Positions 1 through 10,053 of a stretch of DNA of 64,000 nt are shown here, piece after piece. Where the stretch lies: the NCBI RefSeq assembly GCF_000246945.1, contig NZ_BAEX01000004.1, positions 16,168 to 80,167 on the forward strand, read 5' to 3'. This DNA comes from Myroides injenensis M09-0166 (lineage in GTDB: Bacteria; Bacteroidota; Bacteroidia; Flavobacteriales; Flavobacteriaceae). The position numbers and the translations under genes were made by a program. Within the stretch, counting starts at the first letter, position 1. Each line of letters starts with the position of its first letter. The notes below the pieces were generated by a model. The model made no database searches and was not told where the DNA came from. It was given only the letters and a program-made list of their open reading frames with translations.

Positions 1-707
1 TTGCTTCTAATATAGATATTGTTTTTTTGGTAGTAACTATTAATAATCCTGTTACTACTACAAGTTTCATTGACCGTTTTTTAGTAACTGCAGAAGCTTA
101 TGGTATTAAGACAATTATAGTCTTTAATAAGATAGACACTTTTGCAGAAGAGACTTTAGATGACCAGTTATATTTACAATATATCTATAGTGAAATAGGT
201 TATGAATGTTTAAGAGTTTCTGCTACTGAAGGAAAAGGGATAGATGCTATTAAAGAGAGAATGAAAGGAAAAGTTTCAATGTTTTCTGGACATTCAGGAG
301 TGGGGAAATCTACACTTATTAATGCTATCGAACCTGGACTTAATCTCAAAACGGCAAATATATCTGAACAACATCAGCAAGGTCAACACACTACTACATT
401 TGCAGAAATGTACGACTTGTCTTTTGATGCACATATTATAGATACTCCTGGTATTCGTGGTTTTGGTATTGTAGATATGGAGCCACAAGAAGTAGGAGAT
501 TATTTCCCTGAGTTTTTTGCCTTAAAAGACCAGTGTAAATTCAATAACTGTCTCCATAGAGAAGAACCTCACTGTGCTGTTAAAGAAGCTTTAGATAACG
601 ACCAGCTAGCTTGGTCAAGGTATAAGAGCTACATTCAGATACTGGATGGTGAAGATGAAAACTATCGAACAGATGTATATAAAGATGGACAAAACCAAGA
701 CGAATAG
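1..707 (+). CDS. rsgA: Ribosome biogenesis GTPase RsgA, 5' end cut by window edge
   Basis: Small-subunit ribosome maturation GTPase with a circularly permuted G domain. The reading frame is open to the left edge (first full codon at 3), so the TTG at 27 is not the start and the N-terminal OB fold lies outside the window. Visible in the permuted order: G4 NKID at nt 126-137, P-loop GHSGVGKST at 288-314, G3 DTPG at 441-452, then the zinc-binding C-X4-C-X-H-X5-C cluster at about 534-575. This order is diagnostic of RsgA/YjeQ. The stop codon lies inside the terminator hairpin. In related genomes, as I recall, rsgA is followed by dtd; here dtd begins only at 14624. Confidence 0.95.
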   Translation, partial: ASNIDIVFLVVTINNPVTTTSFIDRFLVTAEAYGIKTIIVFNKIDTFAEETLDDQLYLQYIYSEIGYECLRVSATEGKGIDAIKERMKGKVSMFSGHSGVGKSTLINAIEPGLNLKTANISEQHQQGQHTTTFAEMYDLSFDAHIIDTPGIRGFGIVDMEPQEVGDYFPEFFALKDQCKFNNCLHREEPHCAVKEALDNDQLAWSRYKSYIQILDGEDENYRTDVYKDGQNQDE

Positions 708-719
708 TCTTGGTTTTTT
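691..719 (+). terminator. Intrinsic terminator of rsgA
   Basis: Perfect 11-bp stem AAAACCAAGAC / GTCTTGGTTTT with a 5-nt loop followed by a T tract. It overlaps the rsgA stop codon at 705-707. Confidence 0.9.
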
Positions 720-810
720 GTTTTAATAGTTAAGAAGTAATTCTTTATCGATTCATCGCTGATTTTTACTATTTTTATGGATATATTAATTATAATATTT
801 ACTTTAATTT

Positions 811-2789
811 ATGTCTAAATATCCCCTTATTCTCTATATTTTATTATTTACTCAAATTTCTTTTGCACAAGAATTTATCGAAAAGGTAACCGCTGAAGAG
901 TTAAAAAGTGATAGAAGTGCATATGGAAAGTTTTCATCGTCTGATGCGATTATTTTAAATGAAGAAGAAAAAGTGTATTTTGATTTTGACAATATAAATG
1001 GTAATTACCAGGTTGTTGAAATAGTAAGTCGTAAGATAAAAATATTAAGTAATTCTGGTGTATTAGCAGCTTCCTTTCGTGTGCCTTATTTTAGAAAAGG
1101 TGTTTTTGGTGAAGATGTTAAGATTGAACATGCTATGATTTACTATTTAAAAGACAATAAAATTGTCAAAGAAAAAGTAAAGTCCAATCGTATTATCTCG
1201 ACAAATCATGATGATTATGCTGAGAAAGGAGTGGATTTTATAGATGCACCTGTCGGAAGCATTGTCGAATACGTTTATAAAAAAGTTACTTCTTATATTG
1301 ATATTTTACCTGAATGGCAGATAGAAGGAAGTCTTCCTAAGTTGAAAACGACTTATGTGGTTACAATTCCTGAATTCTATGAATACAAAATGATTAAAAA
1401 TGGAATTATAAACGTAAAGGAAAGTACTAAAGAAACGAATACGAAATTTTATTATGGAAGTGCTTTTAGTGGAAGTCAAAATGTCAATTCTATTCAAAAA
1501 AGATTTGAAGCAACGAATGTTGCCCCATTATATGAAGAGCCAATTATAGATAACTTTAATAATAGTATCAGTAAGATCCGTTTTGATTTAGCAGTACTTA
1601 AATACCCATTCAGTAATCCTCAAAAAGTCTTACAAGATGAAAAAGAATTTGTACAAGATTTAATAACTAATAAAACTTTTTGGAAGCAGATTACGAATAA
1701 TAATTTTTATCAAAAACTTTTACCTAAAGAAGAGTTTAATACGTTATCGGAAATAGAACGTATAGAAAAGGTTTTGAAATTTGTACAAAATACTGTAAAA
1801 TGGGATGGTAATTATTCAATGTATTATGATAAAGGAAGTAAATCTACGTTTAACAGAAAGCTAGGTAATTCCGCAGATATCAATCTACTTTTAATCAATG
1901 TTTTAAAATATGCTGATTTAAATGCTCAACCTGTATTTATAAGTACTCGTAGCAACGGTTTAAAGAATACGTGGCAGGCAATGTTTTTTAATCATATTAT
2001 AGCAGGTGTCAAAGTGGGTGATTCCACCTATTTATTAGATGCTACAAGCCCTTTTTCACAAGTTGGAGTTTTACCGTTTGAAGATTTAAATGGAGTAGGA
2101 TGGATGATTAGTGATAAAGGTATAGTTATGGAACTTGATTTAGTTCCAACGTTTGCGTCTAATCAAAGTGAATCTTATCAAGTTTCACTTTTCCCTAAGG
2201 GGCAATTAAAAGGTTATGTATTATCAGCGTTTGACAAGCATGCTGCAATTCCTTGGCGAGAGAAGTATAAAGAAATTGGTGAGTGGAGATTGGCAAGAGA
2301 GATTGAATCTAACATACAAGGAGTGGTTCTATCAGATTTTAGTGTAGTTAATGGTAATGATAATACAAATAGTTTACGACTTCGATATGCATTAAAACAA
2401 GACAACGCTTATTACACTTTTAATAACAGTATCATCTTTAATCCTTTTGTTTTTTTAATTCTCGTTTTAGTCCTTTTGTGGCAGGTGAACGTACAAGTGA
2501 TATTAATTTTGGTTATCCATTGATAGATAACTATGCTATTTCTATTAATATTCCGCAAGGCTATAAAATATCAAGTATTCCTATGTCTTGGAATTTAGTA
2601 GATAAAGATTTAGGACTACAAGCACAATTAAAAATTACACAGAAAGATACTAGCATAGAGTGTAAGCTACAAACTGCTAGAGTAAAATCAATTATAGAGG
2701 CTAAGGATTACAAGAAAGTAAAAGATTTTTATGATAAGTTAGAAAAGTATTTAGAGGAATCTATTATCTTTAGTATAGACAGTAAATAG
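811..2789 (+). pseudogene. DUF3857/transglutaminase-like exported protein, frameshifted
   Basis: The protein starts at ATG 811 with a short signal peptide ending near FAQ (residues 18-20), followed by a DUF3857-like N-terminal domain and a transglutaminase-like core. The first frame runs to about 2450 and then turns into unrelated hydrophobic residues ending at 2523. The second frame continues with PFVAGERTSDINFGYPLID and runs to 2789, the expected DUF3858-type C-terminal part. Adding one T to the T7 run at 2450-2456 restores a single ~659-residue reading frame (VFFNSRFSPFVAGERT). Either a real disrupting mutation or a homopolymer sequencing error. Function of this family is not established; it is an exported protein. 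Family assignment is by recall of sequence style. Confidence 0.8.
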
Positions 2790-2821
2790 TTTAATTACTA
2801 TCTCTTAAAATGTATTGTGCT

Positions 2822-2862
2822 AAAAAAAGCACCAAGTCTTTTTAATGCTTGGTGCTTTTTTT
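2822..2862. terminator. Bidirectional terminator between convergent genes
   Basis: 15-bp stem AAAAAAAGCACCAAG / CTTGGTGCTTTTTTT with an 11-nt loop between the DUF3857 gene and the convergent M16 peptidase. A and T tracts on either side let it work in both directions. Confidence 0.9.
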
Positions 2863-2868
2863 ATTTTA

Positions 2869-5706
2869 TTAGTTGGCTTCTGGAATAAGTGAAAATACGC
2901 CATAGTCCGAAATATCAAATACGCTGTTACATACTTCTTTTACATCTTTTGGAGTAATGCTTTGCAAGATGTCATCGTAGGAATTAAAATCTTCTATTGA
3001 GCCAAAGTTTAAGTAAATCTCTCTTATTTTTTCAGCCCATAAAGAAGTAGCACCTTCTGTTAAATGCATTGCTTTATTGTTTAGAATAGTGCGTTTCATA
3101 CGGTTTAGTAATTGCTCATCAATTTCATTAGTTTGCATTTCTACTATAACTTCTTTAGCCATATCTTCTAAAATGGGAATATCTTTTTCTGATGCAGAAA
3201 AACTAAGAGATATAGCAGTTTGCGGAATTGGATAAATATCAACTTGAATATCAGTGTAAGGTGAGTAAACTAGACCTTCTTTTTCTCTTGAAATGTTTAA
3301 AAACTTGTCATTAAAAATTTCTCTAGCCATTTGGGCTATAATTGATTCTTTGAGTGTTGGTTGTATTTTTCCTTTAAAAATAATATTTGTTTCCGGTCTT
3401 TCTAAACCATCGGATACGATGTTTTCTCTAGTAATTTTTTTGTTTTCGCTTTCATTTGATGCTATGTCTTTTTTATTTATATCAAATGAAGTTTTCTTTA
3501 TTGAAGGTGTTTTTGAAAAATACTGAATCGCCAATTCTTGTATTATTTCTTTATCAAAGTTTCCGCTTAGAACTATATAGTTCTTATCACTCTTAGAAAC
3601 TATGTAGTCGTAAAGCGAAAAAATCTTATCTAAATTTACTGTATTCCAATCTTCGACAGTGTTTAATTCTTTTGTATCTCTGCTTTTAGGGTTTTTATAT
3701 TGTGCTATTTTATGGTCAAGTTTTATAGATGGAATATTCAAAAAAGTAGATTCTCTTTTTTCCTTAGTTAGACTAGCTATTGATTCTTTTATATAGTCAT
3801 CAAAATCCTCTTGAGGCTTTTCATAGTTGTATAATTTTCGATATGACCACTCAAATAAATCTTCAGCATTATTGATTCGACTTACGGTATTAATAATACT
3901 TGCATTATCAGTTATACTTACTAATGTTGATATTTCTTTATCTAAGCTTAGGTCAAAATAATCATCATTTGTGAGTCCTTTAATCCAAGAACCATCAATA
4001 AAATAAGTTGCGTCTTGAAAATAATTATAGTCTTGATCAGTGAGAAGTTTGAAACCATTTCGCGATGAAAGAGAGAGAATGATATTGTCTTCATCACTTA
4101 GAGTTGGCTTTATAGCAATATGTAGCCCATTATCTAAAGTTAATTCTGTAACATCAATATTTTGATAATACTTTGTTGCTAGAAGAGAAGCTGGTTTATT
4201 GTCTATATCTGAAATAGGTAATTCAGACCATTTAAAACTTTTTAATAACTGATTTTCATTGGTAGCTGACTCAGAAACTTCTTTTTTAATAAATGTTATC
4301 GTCTTTTTTAAACCGCTCTTCCAAGCCTTAAGGAGAGTACTTTCTTCTATTTTTCCAAAGTCAGAAGGTATATTAGTAAGTAAGTATAAATTTGAAGTAT
4401 CTTTTAACCAACTATTATAATGTAATTGTTGTAAATCTTCAGGAGTTATTATTTCTATTAGTTTTTTTGATAAATCATTTTTTATTTCAATGCTTAGGTA
4501 GTTGCTAAAAGCAGCAGCTTGATCTACGTAAGAATCTGCAATATATGTAGCATCCTCATCAATACCTGTATATAATTTATTAATATAGTTTTCTTTTAAT
4601 TCTATAAGTTCTTCTGTCTTAATACCATTGCGGTTTATAGTGCTGACGATACTCGCAATTTGCTTTACTTTATTCAGTAATTCTTTTTTTGTTTGAGCTT
4701 CTAATTCAAAAGTGTTTTCAAGTCGATTTGATAAGTACCAAATTGTATGGTAACGAGTTTTTATATCAGTTTGACTTATTTTGTTGAGAAGGTAGTTTTT
4801 ATAAAGTGATTCAATAATATTCATTTTTAGATCGTCTTCTGTTTGCATTAAAGAAGATTTTGTAAATCGTATTATTTCTAGTTTTGCTGGCTTATTATTC
4901 TCATTATAATCTTTTAATAAATAAGAATTAAAAGCAGGATTATAACTTGCTATATTTTGTAATCTTTTTCCATATAGAGTAGGTACAGCATCTCTAAAAA
5001 GATGTTTAATAATAGCCTGTACTTTTATAGGGTCTACATTTCCAGTTACTATCAAAGTGGCTAGATTAGGAGCGTACCATTTTTTATAAAATGCTTTTAA
5101 CCTTTGATTATCTAACGCTAAAATATCATTTTCAGTAGCTATAGGTAAATGGCTTTGATGTTTTGTTCCTTCTAATTTTTTTTGATTTATTGGAGTTTCT
5201 TTTCCAAAGTCTTTAATTTCTTGAATAACAATTTTTCTTTCTTTTTCGATAGCATCATCGTCTAGTGAGGCTTTAGATAAGAAATTAGCTAAAATTGATA
5301 AAGCCAAGTTTGTTTCTTCAGGATTCTGCAATGAAAGTTGGTATACAGTACGTTCATAGGTGGTATAAGCATTAATGTCACGTCCATAACGATAACCAAG
5401 TGTCTGAAGCGTGTCAACAGCTTTCCATTGAGGAAAATCAGTAGAGCCATTGAATATCATGTGTTCAAGGAAATGTGCATATCCTTTTTCTTCATTAGTT
5501 TCTTGTAATGATCCAGTATTCAGTACTAATCTATATTCTGTTTTTGTTTGTTTGGTAGAGTGAATAATGTAATGAAAACCATTTTCTAAACTATCAATGA
5601 TTGTATGAGTAGCTATGGGAAGAGGCTTATTTAGGTCTTGTGCAGTACATAGGGAAGTTATAAAACTCACTAAAAAAAAAGTAAAGTAGTAAAATGCATT
5701 CTTCAT
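2869..5706 (-). CDS. M16 family zinc peptidase, exported
   Basis: 945 residues with a signal peptide (residues 1-23, ending TAQ). The inverted zinc motif HFLEH is at residues 78-82 with the typical downstream acidic stretch IEKERKIVIQEI, which carries the third ligand. Length fits a two-domain M16B/pitrilysin-like peptidase with an active N-terminal half and an inactive second half containing the RENIVSDGLERPE region. Probably periplasmic or outer-membrane associated, cutting oligopeptides. It lies ~95 bp downstream of a SusCD-lipoprotein operon on the same strand, which points to peptide rather than glycan use. A TAnnTTTG-like box (TAACTTTG on the minus strand, near 5740-5747) lies upstream without a clear TTG partner. 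Confidence 0.92.
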   Translation of the reverse strand: MKNAFYYFTFFLVSFITSLCTAQDLNKPLPIATHTIIDSLENGFHYIIHSTKQTKTEYRLVLNTGSLQETNEEKGYAHFLEHMIFNGSTDFPQWKAVDTLQTLGYRYGRDINAYTTYERTVYQLSLQNPEETNLALSILANFLSKASLDDDAIEKERKIVIQEIKDFGKETPINQKKLEGTKHQSHLPIATENDILALDNQRLKAFYKKWYAPNLATLIVTGNVDPIKVQAIIKHLFRDAVPTLYGKRLQNIASYNPAFNSYLLKDYNENNKPAKLEIIRFTKSSLMQTEDDLKMNIIESLYKNYLLNKISQTDIKTRYHTIWYLSNRLENTFELEAQTKKELLNKVKQIASIVSTINRNGIKTEELIELKENYINKLYTGIDEDATYIADSYVDQAAAFSNYLSIEIKNDLSKKLIEIITPEDLQQLHYNSWLKDTSNLYLLTNIPSDFGKIEESTLLKAWKSGLKKTITFIKKEVSESATNENQLLKSFKWSELPISDIDNKPASLLATKYYQNIDVTELTLDNGLHIAIKPTLSDEDNIILSLSSRNGFKLLTDQDYNYFQDATYFIDGSWIKGLTNDDYFDLSLDKEISTLVSITDNASIINTVSRINNAEDLFEWSYRKLYNYEKPQEDFDDYIKESIASLTKEKRESTFLNIPSIKLDHKIAQYKNPKSRDTKELNTVEDWNTVNLDKIFSLYDYIVSKSDKNYIVLSGNFDKEIIQELAIQYFSKTPSIKKTSFDINKKDIASNESENKKITRENIVSDGLERPETNIIFKGKIQPTLKESIIAQMAREIFNDKFLNISREKEGLVYSPYTDIQVDIYPIPQTAISLSFSASEKDIPILEDMAKEVIVEMQTNEIDEQLLNRMKRTILNNKAMHLTEGATSLWAEKIREIYLNFGSIEDFNSYDDILQSITPKDVKEVCNSVFDISDYGVFSLIPEAN

Positions 5707-5801
5707 TTTTGTGTATTTAAGAGGGAATATGGAGATTTAGTTTGTCAAAGTTAAAGGAATTTCATTGGTTTTTTAGTACACTATATGAGTATAACTAATA
5801 A

Positions 5802-7310
5802 TTATTTAGAAGCATCAACATATTTTACTACAATATTTTGACCATTGCTTCCCAATGCGTAGAATTTGTCAAGTTGACCTTCGTATTTTTTGTTTACCCA
5901 AAGTTCTTGTATTTCTGCGTAATTGTACATATCTGCTAGTCTTACTTTACCGTAGTCATTATCTAAGTTATCTAAACGACTAAAATCAAGTACGTTTGTA
6001 TTATTTTCTTTAACTAATAAGACATTGCATCCTCTCATATTATCAATTGCATACAATTGCGAACAGAATCTTAGATCTAATGTTATTTTTCCATAATGTG
6101 ATTTTACTGGCAATATTAAGAATGTCTCTAATTTTGTTTGAGAAGAAAAATCTATGTCTGTTATTCCAGAAATATTATTAGCTTGGAACGATGTCAAAGT
6201 GTTTTTAGGTAGAGTTAATTTTCCTTTTATATCTAAGTAATCGATACTTAAGCTTTGTAATTCAGGAGTACTACCTAAGTTAATATCTTGTAAAGATGTT
6301 TCTTCAGAATTAAGTGTTAATTTGTGTAATTTAGGTGCATTAATAATAACATTAGAAAATTTATGATCTTGCATATTTAAATTTTCTAAACGAGATGCTG
6401 TTAAGTTTAATTCACCTTGCATGTTTAATACATTTGCATAAACTTCTTTTGCTTGTGTTTTAGAAATTATATCTAAAAGGTTGTCTTTAATAGCATAACA
6501 ACGATTCACGTTTAATATCTCTAGTAATCCACCATTTAAATCAACAGATACTAAATCATCATTGTTACTTAAATCAAGAGAAGCTAATTCTTTAATTCCT
6601 TTGATAGATACCGTTTTAATACTTTTGTTTTGATATTTAGCTAATGATAAGCTTTCTAAGTTTTCTGGAACTTCAATAGCTACGTTATCACCAAATTCAT
6701 GATAACCAAGTTCAAGTATTTTTAGAGAAGAAAAATATTTAAGTGCTCCAAGATCCTCTGTTTTTAAAGCTTGTGTAGTTCCATTATAACCAGTCTCATC
6801 ATAGTTCATCCAAAGATATTTTATCTCAGCTAAGTCTGATTTTTTAAAGATACTTCCACTAATAGGTTTTGGAGCATTTTCTTTTAATACTTCTTCAATA
6901 GCTTTTGCAAAAGCAGCAGTAAATTCTATTTCAGTTTTTTCAGTAACAGTAACAGTAAAATTAATAGAAGATTTATAGTTTTCTAAGATAGCATTCACAG
7001 TTGCAGTACCTTCTTTTAATGCAATAATTGTATTGTTTTCTCCTATAGCGATAATATCTTTTCCTTGAGTAATATTAAGTTTAGCACCAATTACTAACGC
7101 TCCTTTATTATCTGTTATTTTAAGGGGTAGTGAGTTCCCTTCTAATAATTCTGCTTTTGCTTCAGTTATAGCATTTCCTTCTTGATCGACAATTTGTAAT
7201 TCTAATTGTTCTGAGTCAGTATTATCATCGCTAGAACAAGATGCTAAAATAACTGTAGATGTAATTAGTACTGATGCTATTTTACCAGTGTGATTTGTTA
7301 GTGTTTTCAT
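5802..7310 (-). CDS. Leucine-rich-repeat-like surface lipoprotein
   Basis: 502-residue lipoprotein. The N-terminus ends in a lipobox (LASC, Cys 25) followed by SSDDNTD, resembling the lipoprotein surface-export signal known from Flavobacterium (Ser-Asp-Asp after the Cys). Residues ~35-130 look like an Ig-like domain. The remainder contains irregular repeats such as LASLDLSNNDDLVSVDLN and LHKLTLNSEE that resemble leucine-rich or internalin/BspA-like repeats. As last gene of the susC operon it is probably an accessory surface binding protein. The substrate cannot be read from sequence. Confidence 0.75.
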   Translation of the reverse strand: MKTLTNHTGKIASVLITSTVILASCSSDDNTDSEQLELQIVDQEGNAITEAKAELLEGNSLPLKITDNKGALVIGAKLNITQGKDIIAIGENNTIIALKEGTATVNAILENYKSSINFTVTVTEKTEIEFTAAFAKAIEEVLKENAPKPISGSIFKKSDLAEIKYLWMNYDETGYNGTTQALKTEDLGALKYFSSLKILELGYHEFGDNVAIEVPENLESLSLAKYQNKSIKTVSIKGIKELASLDLSNNDDLVSVDLNGGLLEILNVNRCYAIKDNLLDIISKTQAKEVYANVLNMQGELNLTASRLENLNMQDHKFSNVIINAPKLHKLTLNSEETSLQDINLGSTPELQSLSIDYLDIKGKLTLPKNTLTSFQANNISGITDIDFSSQTKLETFLILPVKSHYGKITLDLRFCSQLYAIDNMRGCNVLLVKENNTNVLDFSRLDNLDNDYGKVRLADMYNYAEIQELWVNKKYEGQLDKFYALGSNGQNIVVKYVDASK

Positions 7311-7431
7311 TAAAATGTAGTGTTAAAAATATTTAGATTAATTAAAAATTAGTTGTTTTGAGCAAAAAAATATAGGATTGACTTATATATTTTAACTAGT
7401 CAATCCTATATTTTTAAAAGTTATAGATTGT

Positions 7432-8640
7432 TTACTTTAGTTTATATTGTATTCTGAATTGCATATACCCCGTAGCATAATCATGATCCATAATGAAATT
7501 AAAAGATATTTCATCTTCAGTTATTTTTGCAGTAGTTTCCATCCATGTATCATTATTGTAAGGGTCATCTTCACCTTCTTCTTTTAGTATCATACCTGCA
7601 TTTATTAGTTGTTTTGGATCTATAGTACCTCCTTGTTCATAAGCTTCAATAGCCTCAGGGTTTCCTTCATCTATTAATTTTTTTAATCTATCCCAAGCAG
7701 AATATTCATATTCAAATGGAACAATTTTAATAGGGTCCCCATATATGGTATTTCCAGATCCTATATAAGTAATTTCTTTTGTTTTTATGTCTATTACAAT
7801 ATTATCTAGTCGCATAGAGAAGGTTTCATTTGAAGTGGCTGATAGGTTAATTAACTCCATTGTTTTTTGTGGCATTGGTTGTTGAGTCCAAGTTTCCTCA
7901 TCAGCTACTGTTATATGTCTGAAAATATGGTAGCAGAAATCTTCTATCCCCATAGGATTAGATAGCATTGTCAAAACAGCTTTTTCTGGTGTAGATTTTT
8001 CTTCATTTAAAGTAATGATTGTTTTTCCTTTTACTGGAATTACTCTTGGTTGGAAAAGTGGAGTGAAATATTCACTTCCTGGATATTTTATTTCTCCTAT
8101 CACATCTACTTCTCCCATTAATGGATATAAATCAAGTCCTTGCTTTTGATATGCATTTAGTAATTGAATTTGTTTATCTGTTAATTCCACTTCAGATATC
8201 ACAGGAGATATCATTATTTGCTCTGCTTTTTCTAATTTTAATGTACTGTTGTTTTTAATTAAATTTAGTTTCAGAATCGCATTTTCTTTTAAAACTCTAT
8301 TCGTTTTACTTGCTATAAGTAGTGTAGCCTTTTTTTGTCCTGGTTCTAAAACTATTTTTGGATTTTCTATTTCTGCAATAGTTTGATTATTAATTACATT
8401 ATCAGATAAACCAAACTCAAGTTCTAATGTCTCTTTTAAAGCAGTCACTAATAGCACTTCAACTTCAATAGTATCTGTACCATTGTCTTTCATACTTAAA
8501 GTATTTACAGCTTTTAATACAATTTTGTTTTCACCGTCAAACTGTGCATCTGAATTATCATCGCTAGAACATGAAGTAAAGTTTACTACTCCTATTAAAG
8601 TAGCGATTAAGATTAATTTTTGTAAAAAAGTGTTTCTCAT
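7432..8640 (-). CDS. SusCD-associated surface lipoprotein (possibly DUF4929)
   Basis: 402 residues. The signal peptide ends in a lipobox with Cys 25 (NFTSCSSDD), followed by the same SSDDNSD surface-export-like stretch as the next gene. The middle part (KQGLDLYPLMGEVDVIGEI and on) resembles what I recall as DUF4929, but this was not checked. The gene starts 13 bp after the susD stop, so it is in the susC operon and likely plays the SusE/F-like role of an extra surface ligand-binding lipoprotein. No catalytic motif was recognised. Confidence 0.7.
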   Translation of the reverse strand: MRNTFLQKLILIATLIGVVNFTSCSSDDNSDAQFDGENKIVLKAVNTLSMKDNGTDTIEVEVLLVTALKETLELEFGLSDNVINNQTIAEIENPKIVLEPGQKKATLLIASKTNRVLKENAILKLNLIKNNSTLKLEKAEQIMISPVISEVELTDKQIQLLNAYQKQGLDLYPLMGEVDVIGEIKYPGSEYFTPLFQPRVIPVKGKTIITLNEEKSTPEKAVLTMLSNPMGIEDFCYHIFRHITVADEETWTQQPMPQKTMELINLSATSNETFSMRLDNIVIDIKTKEITYIGSGNTIYGDPIKIVPFEYEYSAWDRLKKLIDEGNPEAIEAYEQGGTIDPKQLINAGMILKEEGEDDPYNNDTWMETTAKITEDEISFNFIMDHDYATGYMQFRIQYKLK

Positions 8641-8653
8641 ATCTTATCTGTTT

Positions 8654-10051
8654 TTATTTGTTAACAAATGTTGGCCATCCTTCATTCTGAATAGCATTGT
8701 TGTTATATCTTAATTCTGAATCGGGGATAGGCCAAGTCCAACGAAAATCATTGTTTTGAATAGTTAGTAGAACTTTATTAGAATCTGGAAAATATCTTTT
8801 AATAGGTAGGTTCCATCTTTTTAAATCAAAGTAATTTATCTTTTCTCCAACAAATTCTTTTTGTTTTTCTTTTTGAACTATTGATTTTAATATACTTTGA
8901 GATAGTCCATCCGCTACGGAAGTATTGTTTATAGATGTAAGGAACTGATTAAGATAATCTGTTGCTTCGTTAAGTTTTCCTTGTTCTATTAAACTTTCTA
9001 TAAGTATGAAATAGGTTTCCGTATTTCGGGAAAGGACTATGTTCTTTTCTGTATGATCTGTATGCTGAGTTTTATATTTACCTAAGTAAGGACGTAATAC
9101 AGTAGGTGAGGAGATACCACCTTCTAGCGAACGCATCTTATACATATATTGAGATACATTGTATCGTATATCTTCTTTTTCAAAAATATTATTATGATTG
9201 ATAAATAAGTAGTCCCCAGTGTCCTTTTCTACGTAGAGGTAACGATTTGGATTACTAAGATTATTATAAATCCAGTAGGTAGCCGTCGTTGTCTCACTTA
9301 ATGAGATATTCCAGATTGCAGTATAGTCTTTCTCAGTGTTTGGCAAAGTAGGGAATAATGAGATAAGCTCTCTTGCCGTTTGTTCTGCTTTGCTATATTC
9401 TTTTGTGTATAAGTATATTTGCGCTTTTATATTTATAGCAGCAGGCGAAGTAATAAAATAATTATATTGTTTATTATATTTTTTCATCAAATCAATTCCT
9501 TGATCTAATAAAGTCTTTATAATAGTTATTGTTTCCTCCTGTGTTAATCTTTTATTATTCTCTAAAGTGATATTGTCTTTAGTAATAATACCTAATGCTG
9601 ATGGATTATAGCGTTCGCTATAAAGTTGTAGTAAATCAAAGTAAATATAAGCTTTTAAGCAAAGAGCATTCCCTTTAATATAGTTCCATTTCTCATCTTT
9701 ATTTTTGATATATTGTTCCGTATTAAGTATAGAATTAATATGAACAAGTGATTCATAATAGCTTTTCCATAATTGACCTGTAGCCATTTTTATTTGTTCG
9801 TCATTCCACCCATAGGTTAATTTGTAATCTGGTTTATTATTAATTAAGTAAGAGGGCTGTAGATCTTCAGTAAGTAAAGTAAATGGTTCGCCTCCCACAG
9901 GAAGACTTGAATAAGCCTGTGCTAAAACACCTAGTGCTTTTCTATCGGTATTAATGATATCATCCCCAGATATTTCTTCTTGATTATTTTGTTCTAAGCT
10001 ACAAGAAGTAAATAATGTTAGTGCAATAATAAAAATAAAAATGTTTCTCAT
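8654..10051 (-). CDS. SusD/RagB-family outer-membrane lipoprotein (locus 1)
   Basis: 465 residues. Signal peptide with Cys 17 (LFTSC) marks a lipoprotein. The helical TPR-like body and the C-terminal sequence FDLKRWNLPIKRYFP followed by RWTWPIPDSELRYN are typical of SusD/RagB proteins. It works as the lid and ligand-capture subunit on the cell surface above SusC. Only 2 bp separate it from the susC stop, so the pair is co-transcribed. The neighbouring M16 peptidase and the absence of any glycoside hydrolase make a RagAB-like peptide importer more likely than a glycan importer (inference). Confidence 0.92.
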   Translation of the reverse strand: MRNIFIFIIALTLFTSCSLEQNNQEEISGDDIINTDRKALGVLAQAYSSLPVGGEPFTLLTEDLQPSYLINNKPDYKLTYGWNDEQIKMATGQLWKSYYESLVHINSILNTEQYIKNKDEKWNYIKGNALCLKAYIYFDLLQLYSERYNPSALGIITKDNITLENNKRLTQEETITIIKTLLDQGIDLMKKYNKQYNYFITSPAAINIKAQIYLYTKEYSKAEQTARELISLFPTLPNTEKDYTAIWNISLSETTTATYWIYNNLSNPNRYLYVEKDTGDYLFINHNNIFEKEDIRYNVSQYMYKMRSLEGGISSPTVLRPYLGKYKTQHTDHTEKNIVLSRNTETYFILIESLIEQGKLNEATDYLNQFLTSINNTSVADGLSQSILKSIVQKEKQKEFVGEKINYFDLKRWNLPIKRYFPDSNKVLLTIQNNDFRWTWPIPDSELRYNNNAIQNEGWPTFVNK

Positions 10052-10053
10052 AA

